NCBI GenBank assembly: GCA_011682665.1
Contig: JAACEG010000005.1
Coordinates: forward strand, 1-12,132
Direction: 5' to 3'
DNA from: Lysobacteraceae bacterium
GTDB lineage: Bacteria; Patescibacteriota; Patescibacteriia; JAACEG01
DNA length: 12,132 nucleotides
Within the stretch, counting starts at the first letter, position 1; the number at the start of each line of letters is the position of its first letter. The position numbers and the translations under genes were made by a program. Under the pieces are notes generated by a model that searched no databases, had not been told where the DNA came from, and saw only the letters and a program-made list of their open reading frames with translations. This document shows positions 1 to 7,439 of this stretch, piece after piece.

Positions 1-1581
1 GCGTTTTTTTCCAGATTTTATTTTTTTTCTCAAGAAGGATTTGTGACGACTGATGGAGTAAACTATCTTTTATCAGGGAAAAATCTGGTTGAAACAGGGA
101 AATATGAACTTTTTGGCAGTCCGCAATTAATTTTTCCACCGGGATACTCGCTGGCTGTCGGAATAACCGATATTTTTTTCAACAACCTTGTTTTTTCCGC
201 AAGGTTTGTTTCGTTCATCGCCGGTTTTTTATCTATCTATCTTTTTTATCTGGTCGGAAGAGAACTTTATAGTAAAAAAACCGGTTTACTCGCTTCCTTT
301 TTCGCGACGACGCTCCACCCGTTTATTCTAATTTCTCAAGAGACATGGTCGGAGTCGTTGTATATATTTTTTGTTTTAACGGTAATTTATTTATATTTAA
401 GGTTAATAAAAAATTATAAAATTTCTTTGGCGATATTACTGGGATTATCAATTGGCATAACTTATTTAATTCGTCCCGAGGGAATAATATTTTTATTGCT
501 AGCCGCTATTTTTTTATTTCAAAAGTCGCGTAATTTAAAATTTAAAAAAGCGTTTGTCGGATCGTTAATTATTATCTTTGCTTTTTCCATTATTGCCGCT
601 CCTTATCTTTATTTTCTTTATCAAAATACCGGGAGATTATGCTTGACGGCAAAGGCAAAACCAAATTTGATCACGGGAATAATTCTTGGCGGAAAAAATA
701 TGGACAATATGAGTAAAAGTAATGTTAACTTTTACGAAAAAACTTTTTCAAACTATGACGAAGAAACAAACTCCATAAAATTGCCTAAAGAATTCGCGAA
801 TATCGGTGTAAAAGAAACTGTCCTTAATAATCCAAATGAATTTTTAAAAAGATACACAAAAGGATTTTGGTCTGAAATTAAAGTATTGTTCAGCGAATAT
901 TCTTTTGGTATTTTTTTAATTCCGATTATCGCGCTTTTTATTTTTTCATTCAAAGCAAAAAAATCGTTTAAAAAAATATTTATATTGTTTCTGTTTCCGG
1001 CTATTTTTTTGCTGCTGTTTCCATTCTTTCATCTTGAAAGCCGATATTTGCTTCAAGTAACGGTTTTTATAATTTTGCTTTCTTCTCTCGGGCTGTCTGT
1101 AAAAAGCAGAGCAATATTGAATATCAAAGGTTTTAAATTTTCAAGCGCGCTGTTTTTGAGAATTTTGAAGTTTATGGTAATATTTTTAGTTTTTTGCAAT
1201 TTTATTGCTATTTATATAAATAGTTTGTATTATATGCCGGATTATCCGCTTGAACATAAATTGGTCGGAGAATATTTGAAAAATAGCCCAAATTATGACC
1301 CGGAAAGATCAATTGTAATGTCAAGAAAACCGTTTGCCGCTTTTTACGCGGGAAGTAAAAAAAGAAGCGTTCCCATCCCGTACACCAATCCGGAAAATAT
1401 TCTTAGGTTTGCCAAAGCGCGGAATGTCAGTTATATTGTAATTGACAGAAGATGGCTTGGAATAAGGGATAATTATAAAGAAATGGCGAATTTAGATAGA
1501 TATTTTAAGGATGTAGAGCTTTTTTATGAAGATAATTCGGTAAAGCCGGTTAAAGTATTTAAAATTTTAAATAATGAGTGA
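1..1581 (+). CDS. GT39/PMT-like membrane glycosyltransferase, 5' end outside window
   Basis: This is an integral membrane GT-C enzyme expected to transfer a sugar from a polyprenyl-phosphate donor to an acceptor on the outer face of the membrane. The frame is open from base 1. The first in-frame start-like codon is GTG at 43, but it lies inside the conserved first external loop, so the true start and first transmembrane helix are upstream of the window. Counting from that GTG, Asp4 (TTDGVNY) fits the catalytic Asp of the first loop. FPPGYSL follows at 31-37, HPFIL at 92-96, E104 in the next loop, RPEG at 144-147, and ESRYLL near 335 as in PMT_2 proteins. Many hydrophobic helices alternate with short loops, and a soluble tail closes the protein. 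The stop overlaps the next start by 8 bases (ATGAGTGA), which suggests translational coupling to the GT2 that probably makes its donor. Substrate unknown. Confidence 0.82.
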   Translation, partial: AFFSRFYFFSQEGFVTTDGVNYLLSGKNLVETGKYELFGSPQLIFPPGYSLAVGITDIFFNNLVFSARFVSFIAGFLSIYLFYLVGRELYSKKTGLLASFFATTLHPFILISQETWSESLYIFFVLTVIYLYLRLIKNYKISLAILLGLSIGITYLIRPEGIIFLLLAAIFLFQKSRNLKFKKAFVGSLIIIFAFSIIAAPYLYFLYQNTGRLCLTAKAKPNLITGIILGGKNMDNMSKSNVNFYEKTFSNYDEETNSIKLPKEFANIGVKETVLNNPNEFLKRYTKGFWSEIKVLFSEYSFGIFLIPIIALFIFSFKAKKSFKKIFILFLFPAIFLLLFPFFHLESRYLLQVTVFIILLSSLGLSVKSRAILNIKGFKFSSALFLRILKFMVIFLVFCNFIAIYINSLYYMPDYPLEHKLVGEYLKNSPNYDPERSIVMSRKPFAAFYAGSKKRSVPIPYTNPENILRFAKARNVSYIVIDRRWLGIRDNYKEMANLDRYFKDVELFYEDNSVKPVKVFKILNNE

Positions 1582-2530
1582 TAATAATCAAAATCAAAAA
1601 GAAATATCAATAGTAATTCCAGCTCTGAACGAAGCGGAGAGTTTGTCTGTTCTGCGCGGTGAAATAGCTGAAGTAATGAAAAGCGTTACGAGTGATTATG
1701 AAATAATAATTATTGACGATGGAAGTAGCGATAATACGCAGAAAGTTATAAGCAATTTATGTGATAGCGACAGAGAACATATAATAGGAATTTGCTTTAA
1801 AGTTAATTTTGGCAAGGCGACCGCGTTAAAAGTCGGGTTTGGACAGGCGCAGGGGAAAATTATTATTACAATGGATGCTGATTTGCAGGATGATCCGAAA
1901 GAAATTCCGCGTTTTATCGCGAAAATAAACGAGGGTTATGATCTTGTCTCCGGCTGGAAGCAAAATCGCAAAGACTCTTTCATAAAAAACAACAGTTCTA
2001 AATTCTATAATTTTACAACCTCGCTATTTTCCAAAATAAAACTGCATGATTTCAATTGCGGATTTAAAGCGTATAAAAGCGAGATTGCGAAAGAGCTTGA
2101 TCTGTACGGGCAACTGCACAGATATATTCCCGTAATGGTCGGCAATCGGGGATACAGAATAACTGAAATTTCCGTTCATCACCGCAAAAGAAAATACGGC
2201 AGATCAAAATACGGACCGATCAGATTTCTAAACGGATTTCTGGATTTACTGACTGTAATAATTCTGACCAGATATTTTAAAAGACCCGCCCATTTCTTCG
2301 GCGCTTTCGGATTTATAGCTTTGGGAACGGGATTTACCATCGGATTATATATTACTTTTCTAAAATTTTCCTCCGGAAGCATCCAAGGTAAATTGCCATT
2401 GCTAATTGCCGGAATTTTATTGATTATGGTCGGCGTTCAACTTATTTCTCTGGGATTGATAGGAGAGATGTTTGTAAAGATTTCAGGAGAAAAAAAAGAT
2501 GGCGGGTCTAAGATTAAGAGGATAATATAA
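1574..2530 (+). CDS. GtrB/DPM1-like polyprenyl-phosphate glycosyltransferase (GT2)
   Basis: This enzyme is expected to transfer a sugar from a nucleotide donor to polyprenyl phosphate on the cytoplasmic face, making a lipid-linked sugar for a GT-C enzyme. The GT-A domain spans about residues 10-230. It has the IVIPALNE start (13-20), DDGSSD (48-53), the metal/nucleotide motif DADLQDDP (101-108), NCGFK (161-165) and the basic acceptor loop KYGRSKYG (207-214). Two C-terminal transmembrane helices follow at about 241-264 and 275-300, as in GtrB and DPM1-type proteins. The length of 318 residues is normal for the family. The start ATG lies inside the end of the GT39 gene, which is the natural partner. 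The sugar cannot be read from sequence. Confidence 0.9.
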   Translation: MSDNNQNQKEISIVIPALNEAESLSVLRGEIAEVMKSVTSDYEIIIIDDGSSDNTQKVISNLCDSDREHIIGICFKVNFGKATALKVGFGQAQGKIIITMDADLQDDPKEIPRFIAKINEGYDLVSGWKQNRKDSFIKNNSSKFYNFTTSLFSKIKLHDFNCGFKAYKSEIAKELDLYGQLHRYIPVMVGNRGYRITEISVHHRKRKYGRSKYGPIRFLNGFLDLLTVIILTRYFKRPAHFFGAFGFIALGTGFTIGLYITFLKFSSGSIQGKLPLLIAGILLIMVGVQLISLGLIGEMFVKISGEKKDGGSKIKRII

Positions 2531-2537
2531 CTTACAC

Positions 2538-2661
2538 GTTTGCAAAATACTCCCTCTAACTTTCCCTAAAAAGGGGAGGACTGTTCCTCTCCTTTTAGGG
2601 GAGGCTAGGTGGGGTATTGAAAGCGGGTAAATTTAAAAAATAATTCAAGAATTTTGCAAAC
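2538..2661 (+). repeat. nested palindromic (REP/MITE-like) repeat between glycosyltransferase genes
   Basis: The core is an imperfect inverted repeat. The left arm is 2546-2579 (starts AATACTCCCTC, ends AAAAAGGGGAGG) and the right arm is 2586-2618. By hand alignment 26 of 34 positions match, with one gap and a 6-base loop. Each arm is itself a small hairpin (CCCTAAAAAGGGG on the left). An outer perfect 11-bp inverted pair, GTTTGCAAAAT (2538-2548) and ATTTTGCAAAC (2651-2661), encloses it and ends just before the next ATG. The GC-rich arms contrast with the AT-rich surroundings, as expected for a dispersed repeat. Transcribed as RNA it would form a strong hairpin and could lower read-through or stabilise the upstream mRNA. 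That role is inference. Confidence 0.7.
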
Positions 2662-4065
2662 ATGCGGGTTTTAAAAAAATTAAAGATGAATTCCAAAAAA
2701 AGAATTTTAGTGACAACAACCACTTTTCCCAGTTTTTTGAAAAACGATTCTACTCCGCCCTTTGTTTATGAATTGTCAAAAAGATTGATAAAAAAAAATG
2801 ATTTGGAAATAATTGTTTCCACGCCTTATGTGAAAAATTCCAAGGAATATGAAGAAAGAGATAATTTAAAAATACACCGTTATAAATACGGCTTTACCGC
2901 TCTTCGCGCCGGGGCAATTTTGCCGAATATCAAGAAAAATAAGTTGCTTATTTTTCAAGTCCCGCTTTTTTTCTTATTTTCTTTTTTAAGTTTAGTAAAA
3001 CTAATAAAAAAGGAAAAAATAGACATTATTCACGCGCACTGGATTATCCCGCAGGGATTTCTAGCCGTTCTTTATAAAAGATTATTCAGAAAAAAAGATT
3101 TAAAAATAATTTGCACTGTTCATGGCGGGGATATTTTTAGTTTGAGAGATTGGTTTTTTACAAAAATAAAAAAATGGACATTAGATAATGTGGATGAAAT
3201 CACGGTTGTCAGCAAGGAAATTAAAAGAGAAGTGGAGAAAATTTTTGTCATTCCGACTAAAGCGAACGAGGTACGAGTGAGCGGAGTGGAGGAATCTGCA
3301 AACATGCTATACTTGCTTTTAAAAAATAATTTTAGAAACTTATTTTATTTGCTTACAGATCCCTCCGCTCGCTCCTATCGTCGCTCGGTCGGGATGACAA
3401 AAATTAGGAAGGGACTTACAAATCTTAAAATTGCGCCGATGGGAGTTGACGAGAAAATTTTCAGCCCTGATGAATATGACAAGAATATAAAAAAGAAGTA
3501 TAATATAACAGGTCCGTTCTTGCTCTTTGTCGGACGGTTGGTTGAAAAAAAGGGGATAAAATACGCTATTGCGGCAATGCCAATAGTTTTGAAAAAACAT
3601 CCCGACGTGAAATTTATAATTGTCGGCAAGGGACCTTTGGAAAATGAATTAAAAAAACAAGTTAAAAAACTAAATTTAGAAAATAGTATAATTTTCGCGG
3701 GGGGCGTTCTCAATAACAAACTGCCGAGATATTACGCCACTGCTGATATATTTTTAGGTCCGAGCATTACCGCCAAAAACGGCGATAGCGAAGGGTTCGG
3801 TCTGACTTTTGCGGAAGCGCTGTTATGCAAGTGCTGTGTCATCAGTTCTGATCTTAAAGCTATTTCCGACATAATAAAAAATGAAAAAACGGGGATACAA
3901 GTTGATGTAAAAAGCATGGAGCTGTTTGCCGAGAAAATTATTGAGTTAATTGAAGATGAAAATAAGAGGAAAAAACTGGCAGGAGATGGATATGAGTTTG
4001 TAAAAAATAGATTTACATGGGATATTTCGGCGGAGAGGTATTATGATTTGATTAAGGATTTATAA
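2662..4065 (+). CDS. GT4 family glycosyltransferase with an in-frame palindromic repeat insert
   Basis: This is a cytoplasmic GT-B retaining glycosyltransferase that would add a sugar to a growing lipid-linked glycan. The N-terminal Rossmann domain (about 10-260) has HAHW (124-127), HGGD (154-157) and VVSKEI. The C-terminal Glycos_transf_1 domain (about 285-445) has GRLVEKKG (291-298) and the EX7E motif E377-E385 (EGFGLTFAE). Residues about 195-248 are foreign: they are encoded by the palindrome at 3242-3403. Without them, EVEKI joins RKGLTNLKIAPMGVD, a normal family sequence, giving 413 residues. The start is uncertain: ATG 2662 sits directly after a repeat arm, while ATG 2686 (MNSKKRILVTTT) gives a more typical N-terminus. 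Neither has a good ribosome binding site. The stop shares one base with the next ATG (TAATG). Confidence 0.86.
   Translation: MRVLKKLKMNSKKRILVTTTTFPSFLKNDSTPPFVYELSKRLIKKNDLEIIVSTPYVKNSKEYEERDNLKIHRYKYGFTALRAGAILPNIKKNKLLIFQVPLFFLFSFLSLVKLIKKEKIDIIHAHWIIPQGFLAVLYKRLFRKKDLKIICTVHGGDIFSLRDWFFTKIKKWTLDNVDEITVVSKEIKREVEKIFVIPTKANEVRVSGVEESANMLYLLLKNNFRNLFYLLTDPSARSYRRSVGMTKIRKGLTNLKIAPMGVDEKIFSPDEYDKNIKKKYNITGPFLLFVGRLVEKKGIKYAIAAMPIVLKKHPDVKFIIVGKGPLENELKKQVKKLNLENSIIFAGGVLNNKLPRYYATADIFLGPSITAKNGDSEGFGLTFAEALLCKCCVISSDLKAISDIIKNEKTGIQVDVKSMELFAEKIIELIEDENKRKKLAGDGYEFVKNRFTWDISAERYYDLIKDL
3242..3403. repeat. in-frame palindromic repeat inserted in a GT4 gene (162 bp, 54 codons)
   Basis: The ends are exact inverted copies apart from one base: TTTTTGTCATTCCGAC at 3242-3257 and, on the other strand, TTTTTGTCATCCCGAC ending at 3403. 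Further in, GAGCGGAG...GAATCTGCAAACA on the left pairs with the reverse complement of 3348-3375 on the right (GAGCGGAGGGATCTGTAAGCA). The length of 162 is a multiple of three and has no stop in the GT4 frame, so the host protein is extended rather than broken. I see no target duplication. The principle is the same as the Rickettsia palindromic elements that insert in frame in genes; relationship to those is not claimed. Confidence 0.85.
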
Positions 4066-5099
4066 TGAGAATTTTATTAATTTCAATCAAAGGAGGTTCC
4101 GGGTCTGATGTGTATTATAAACTTTTAAAACAGGGTTTGGACAAATACACTGACATTAAATCCGATTTAATTTTCATTCCCCATATTTTTGAAAAAGTAT
4201 TTTTTTTAATTCCGATATATTTGAAATATAAAAAAATAGATTTTAGCAAGTATGATATAATTCATACTAATGCGGAGTTTGGATGGTGGTTTAGACAAAA
4301 AAATAAACTATTAATTATTACGATTCATCATAATCCCTTTGACAAAGAATTTCAGAAATATACAAGCATAGCGCAAAAAATCTTTTATTATCTTTGGATT
4401 AAACCGAATTTTAAAAAATCTTTATTAATGGCTGATAAAATAGTTGCGGTAAGTAGATGTACTAAAAGTAGCGTTGTCAATTATTTTAAATTGAAGAAAA
4501 ATATAAAAGTAATCTATAATGGCATTGATACGGATTTTTTTAGACCGATTAATTGCGGTGACAATAAAAATAAAAAAACAAGAATTTTGTTTGTCGGAAA
4601 TCTTATTAAGAGAAAAGGAGTTGATCTACTGCCTAAAATTATGAAAGGATTAGGCGATGATTATGAATTGTATTTTACTTCAGGCAAAAGGACTAAAATT
4701 CCCAAAAAATTAAAAGCGAGGAACATGATTTCTCTTGGGAAGTTAAATGATAAACAACTTTTAGAAGAATATAACAAATGCGAGATCTTGTTATTTCCTT
4801 CAAGATTAGAAGGATTCGGTTATTGTGTAGTTGAAGTGATGGCTTGTGGAAAGCCAGTAGTTATTACTGATTATTCTGCTTTAAGAGAAATAATAAAAGA
4901 TGAAAAAAATGGATATTTATGTGAGATTAACAATGTTGACGATTTCGTTGATAAAATAAAAATGGCTAGAAAAAAATTGGATGATGGCGGAAGTTTTTCA
5001 AGCAGCCGAGATTATGTGAAAAATAGATTTTCTCTGAAAGTATTGGCAGAAAAATACAAAAAATTTTATAAATTAATGGCATTGCGGAAATATGAATAA
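4065..5099 (+). CDS. GT4 family glycosyltransferase
   Basis: This is a cytoplasmic GT-B fold glycosyltransferase of the same cluster. The N-terminal domain shows the family pattern IIHTNAEFG (65-73) and VAVSRCT (127-133). The linker has YNGIDTDFF (151-159). The donor-binding domain has VGNLIKRKG (177-185) and SRLEGFGYCVVEVMACGKP (246-264) with the EX7E pair E249/E257. At 344 residues it is at the short end for GT4 but both lobes look complete. The start ATG shares its A with the previous stop (TAATG) and the stop overlaps the next ATG by 8 bases (ATGAATAA), so the three genes are probably translated together. There are no membrane helices. Donor and acceptor unknown. Confidence 0.88.
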   Translation: MRILLISIKGGSGSDVYYKLLKQGLDKYTDIKSDLIFIPHIFEKVFFLIPIYLKYKKIDFSKYDIIHTNAEFGWWFRQKNKLLIITIHHNPFDKEFQKYTSIAQKIFYYLWIKPNFKKSLLMADKIVAVSRCTKSSVVNYFKLKKNIKVIYNGIDTDFFRPINCGDNKNKKTRILFVGNLIKRKGVDLLPKIMKGLGDDYELYFTSGKRTKIPKKLKARNMISLGKLNDKQLLEEYNKCEILLFPSRLEGFGYCVVEVMACGKPVVITDYSALREIIKDEKNGYLCEINNVDDFVDKIKMARKKLDDGGSFSSSRDYVKNRFSLKVLAEKYKKFYKLMALRKYE

Positions 5100-5994
5100 A
5101 CTGTTCTTTAGTATAATTTTACCCACTTATAATCGTCTTTATTCTCTTAAAAAAATTTTTCTGCCCGGTTTGGAAAAGCAAGGGTTTTTAGACTATGAAT
5201 TAATTATTATTGACGACGGAAGCTCTGATGGCACAAAAGAATATTTTAAAAATGGCGAGTTTAAAAAAACTTTTAAAAGATGCGGTGGTAAATTGAAATA
5301 CATAAAAAGCGATAACAATAAAGGAGCGCCTACAAGCAGAAACAAAGGAGCGGCTTTGGCTAAAGGAGAATGGTTGTGGATCGTTGAAGATGATGTTCAA
5401 ATTGACGATGTTGATTTTTTGGAAAAATCAAAAAATGTTATTTGCGGTATAGATAACAATATCGCGGTGGTTAGTCCCAAAAGGCGGGAAATAATAAAAA
5501 CCGGTTATTATAAAAATCCAAAAAATGATTTTGTTCGCATTGGTGTTTTGAGTGGGGAAATTTATCTAGATCCCAATCAGGAATATTCTAGATATGTTTC
5601 AAATACTCACGCTTCCAGCTTTATAAAAAAGAAAATTTTCAATAAATTTCAGGAGGACGAAAAATTATTTTATGGCAATACTTACAGAGACGAATCTGAT
5701 TTGTATTTCAGAATTGTGAAATCGGGTTATAAAATATATTACTGCGGAGATGTTTTAAAAATTATTCACAGAAATGATTTTGCGCGATGCGGTGGACAAA
5801 AAAAGGTGGCAATGCAAAGTTTATTAAAAAGAAAAATAATGATTTTTAAAAATCATTATTTGTATTTAAATAAAAACTATAATTTTCCAAAAATTCGCAT
5901 TTTGTTTTTTGTTCTTGTAAGAATAGTGAGATTTTTGGGAGATATTATGAGGTTAAAATTTATTAATCCTTTGCTGGCATATATTAAATTGTAA
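5092..5994 (+). CDS. GT2 family glycosyltransferase
   Basis: This is a GT-A fold inverting glycosyltransferase. It opens with FSIILPTYNR (6-15). DDGSSD (41-46) binds the nucleotide. The stretch NKGAPTSRNKGAALAKGEW (76-94) is the usual run before the metal site, which here reads EDD (99-101, within VEDDVQ) instead of a strict DXD. RDESDLYFR (199-207) supplies the acidic residues expected for the catalytic base. The C-terminus (268-285) is hydrophobic and basic and could touch the membrane, but there is no pair of clear helices as in the GtrB-like gene upstream. The start ATG lies inside the end of the previous gene. The next reading frame, a methyltransferase remnant, begins one base after the stop, so the operon once continued there. 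Confidence 0.86.
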   Translation: MNKLFFSIILPTYNRLYSLKKIFLPGLEKQGFLDYELIIIDDGSSDGTKEYFKNGEFKKTFKRCGGKLKYIKSDNNKGAPTSRNKGAALAKGEWLWIVEDDVQIDDVDFLEKSKNVICGIDNNIAVVSPKRREIIKTGYYKNPKNDFVRIGVLSGEIYLDPNQEYSRYVSNTHASSFIKKKIFNKFQEDEKLFYGNTYRDESDLYFRIVKSGYKIYYCGDVLKIIHRNDFARCGGQKKVAMQSLLKRKIMIFKNHYLYLNKNYNFPKIRILFFVLVRIVRFLGDIMRLKFINPLLAYIKL

Positions 5995-5995
5995 C

Positions 5996-6188
5996 ATGAA
6001 AACTTATTACAATGAAAACTACTTTAATTGGCAGAAAAGTGCAGGAAATTAAAATGATTACTCATGTTTGGATTCCTGGTAGCAAACTCTTTTTTAAAAT
6101 ATTGCCTTATCCTCTTTACCATTTTTTATGTAAAATTTGGAGTATTGTTAGAAAGAACCGCCAGATTAGAATTACTGTCGTCAAGTAG
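5996..6188 (+). pseudogene. internally deleted SAM-dependent methyltransferase remnant
   Basis: Two pieces in different frames look like the two ends of one class I methyltransferase. ATG 5996 opens MKTYYNENYFNWQKSAGN and stops at 6052; the YFNWQK pattern is a familiar start of glycan-cluster methyltransferases. Overlapping it in another frame, ATG 6012 to the stop at 6188 reads 58 residues with THVWIPGSKLFFK and LPYPLYHFLCKIWS, which looks like the matching C-terminus. The SAM-binding core (GxGxG region, normally well over 100 residues) is missing. The two frames overlap around GGCAGAAAA (6030-6038), so the deletion junction probably lies there. The 58-residue frame could still be translated, but methyltransferase activity is not expected. 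Family assignment is from recalled motifs and is moderate. Confidence 0.6.
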
Positions 6189-6195
6189 ACAGGCA

Positions 6196-6225
6196 TTACT
6201 GTTTTGTTTTCTTTATAACTATTAT
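6196..6225 (+). promoter_or_regulatory. possible promoter for the GT4 gene at 6248
   Basis: TTACTG (6196-6201) and TATTAT (6220-6225) are spaced by 18 bases in the AT-rich gap after the methyltransferase remnant. This would start transcription near 6233 and give a very short leader for the gene at 6248. The match is weak, and such boxes arise by chance in AT-rich DNA. Confidence 0.22.
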
Positions 6226-6247
6226 AACTAGTGAAGCAAAAGCATTT

Positions 6248-7429
6248 ATGATTTACATTATTTTAAATAATTCACCTAAAAGAGGTGAAGGAGTAGAGCA
6301 AGTGATAAAAAATTTAGTTATAAATTTTTCAGATCCTTTTAAGAAAAAAATATTATTGATTTGCAACGACTTAAATGAATCTGAAAATTTTTGCTTTTGT
6401 GGAATAAAATGCGTTAATTTAAAAACAAAAAGATATAACTTTTTAGATAGAATTTTGTTACTCTCGCGTCTTAGTTACTCTTATAAAATTTACCGGTTTT
6501 TAAAATGTAATGCGAATGATAAGGATGTGATCAATGTTCACGGCACCGAGTATTTATTTTTTACCGGTATTTTCAAAAAGAAAATTAAAAAAATTAAAAT
6601 CATTCTTACTGTGCACGGATCATATTTTGAAAGATATTCAAAGCAATTTGTCGGAATATCTCTTTTAAGATATCTTCTATTGAAATTTTATCTTTTATTT
6701 TTTGGGTGGTATATTTTTTTAATAGAAAAAATAGCCGTTAAAGGCGCGGATAAATTTGTTTTTATCAGCGAGTATTTTCAAAATTACTATGCAGAAAACT
6801 ACAAAATAAGTCAAGAAAATGGCGTTGTTATTCATAATGGCATAAAGCGTTGCGAGAAAATTAAAAATTTCAAGCGTAAATTGAGCAGTAAATTTGACGC
6901 GATTATTGTTGGATCGGCGGTTTTTTGTAAGGGACTTGATATAGCGATAAAAGTTGTGGAACAAATAAACAAAAAAGGGCTATCTTTAAATTTAAATATT
7001 GTCGGATTTTCTGATTTTTACAAATACCATAAAAAAGAAAAAGTTCCTCACTATCTTAAATATATAGGTAGGATTTCTCCTGAAAAAATGGATTTCTATT
7101 ATCAAAAATCGGATTTTTTATTATTTCCAAGCCGCTATGAAGGATTTCCTCTTGTTATTCTGGAAGCGTTAGGTAACGGACTTCCTATAATTGTAAGTAA
7201 AATATGTAAAACAAATGAAATAGAAAATCACAATGACTTTGGATATATAATAAAAGACGCTCACAATATCTCAGAGTGGGTTGAAGTAGTTGAAAAGATG
7301 ATAAATTTAGATACTTACAATTTTTTTAGAAAAAAAATCAATAAACACGATTTTTCAAAAATACTATGGGAAGACATAGCAAGACAATATGAGAATCTTC
7401 TAAGTTCTTTTGAAAAAGTAAAAATATAA
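6248..7429 (+). CDS. GT4 family glycosyltransferase
   Basis: This is a cytoplasmic GT-B glycosyltransferase. The N-terminal lobe has the glycine-rich GEGVEQVIKNL (13-23), NVHGTEY (96-102) and TVHGSY (121-126), then FISEYF (172-177). IHNGIK (195-200) marks the inter-domain linker. The donor lobe has VGSAVFCKGLDIAI (221-234) and SRYEGFPLVILEAL (295-308) with the EX7E pair E298/E306. The length of 393 residues is typical. There is no recognisable ribosome binding site. It follows a 59-base gap after the methyltransferase remnant and sits 10 bases before galE. By eye its codons are even more AT-rich than those of the GtrB-like and flippase genes, which may mean a separate origin for this part of the cluster. 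Sugar specificity unknown. Confidence 0.87.
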   Translation: MIYIILNNSPKRGEGVEQVIKNLVINFSDPFKKKILLICNDLNESENFCFCGIKCVNLKTKRYNFLDRILLLSRLSYSYKIYRFLKCNANDKDVINVHGTEYLFFTGIFKKKIKKIKIILTVHGSYFERYSKQFVGISLLRYLLLKFYLLFFGWYIFLIEKIAVKGADKFVFISEYFQNYYAENYKISQENGVVIHNGIKRCEKIKNFKRKLSSKFDAIIVGSAVFCKGLDIAIKVVEQINKKGLSLNLNIVGFSDFYKYHKKEKVPHYLKYIGRISPEKMDFYYQKSDFLLFPSRYEGFPLVILEALGNGLPIIVSKICKTNEIENHNDFGYIIKDAHNISEWVEVVEKMINLDTYNFFRKKINKHDFSKILWEDIARQYENLLSSFEKVKI

Positions 7430-7439
7430 TTACAATAAT

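Noticed and set aside
43..45. GTG at 43 as the true start of the GT39 gene
   Set aside because: The frame is open to base 1, and the GTG falls within the first external loop just before the catalytic Asp, so a helix upstream is required.
753..953. 66-codon minus-strand frame inside the GT39 gene (similar ones at 2179-2382, 5200-5400 and 6719-6964)
   Set aside because: They lie fully within conserved genes on the opposite strand and show no ribosome site or domain.
1574..1584. TGA read as a sense codon (alternative code found in some CPR lineages)
   Set aside because: Stops at 1579-1581 and in hepT (10138-10140) fit normal protein ends, and no conserved domain in the window contains an internal TGA.
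2538..2661. Intergenic palindrome as an ordinary intrinsic terminator
   Set aside because: The hairpins are not followed by a T-run on the plus strand, and the nested arms and GC contrast fit a dispersed repeat better.
3120..3917. Several minus-strand frames of 61 to 114 codons opposite the GT4 gene
   Set aside because: They are mirror frames of a well-supported gene, partly created by the palindromic insert, and have no start signals or motifs of their own.
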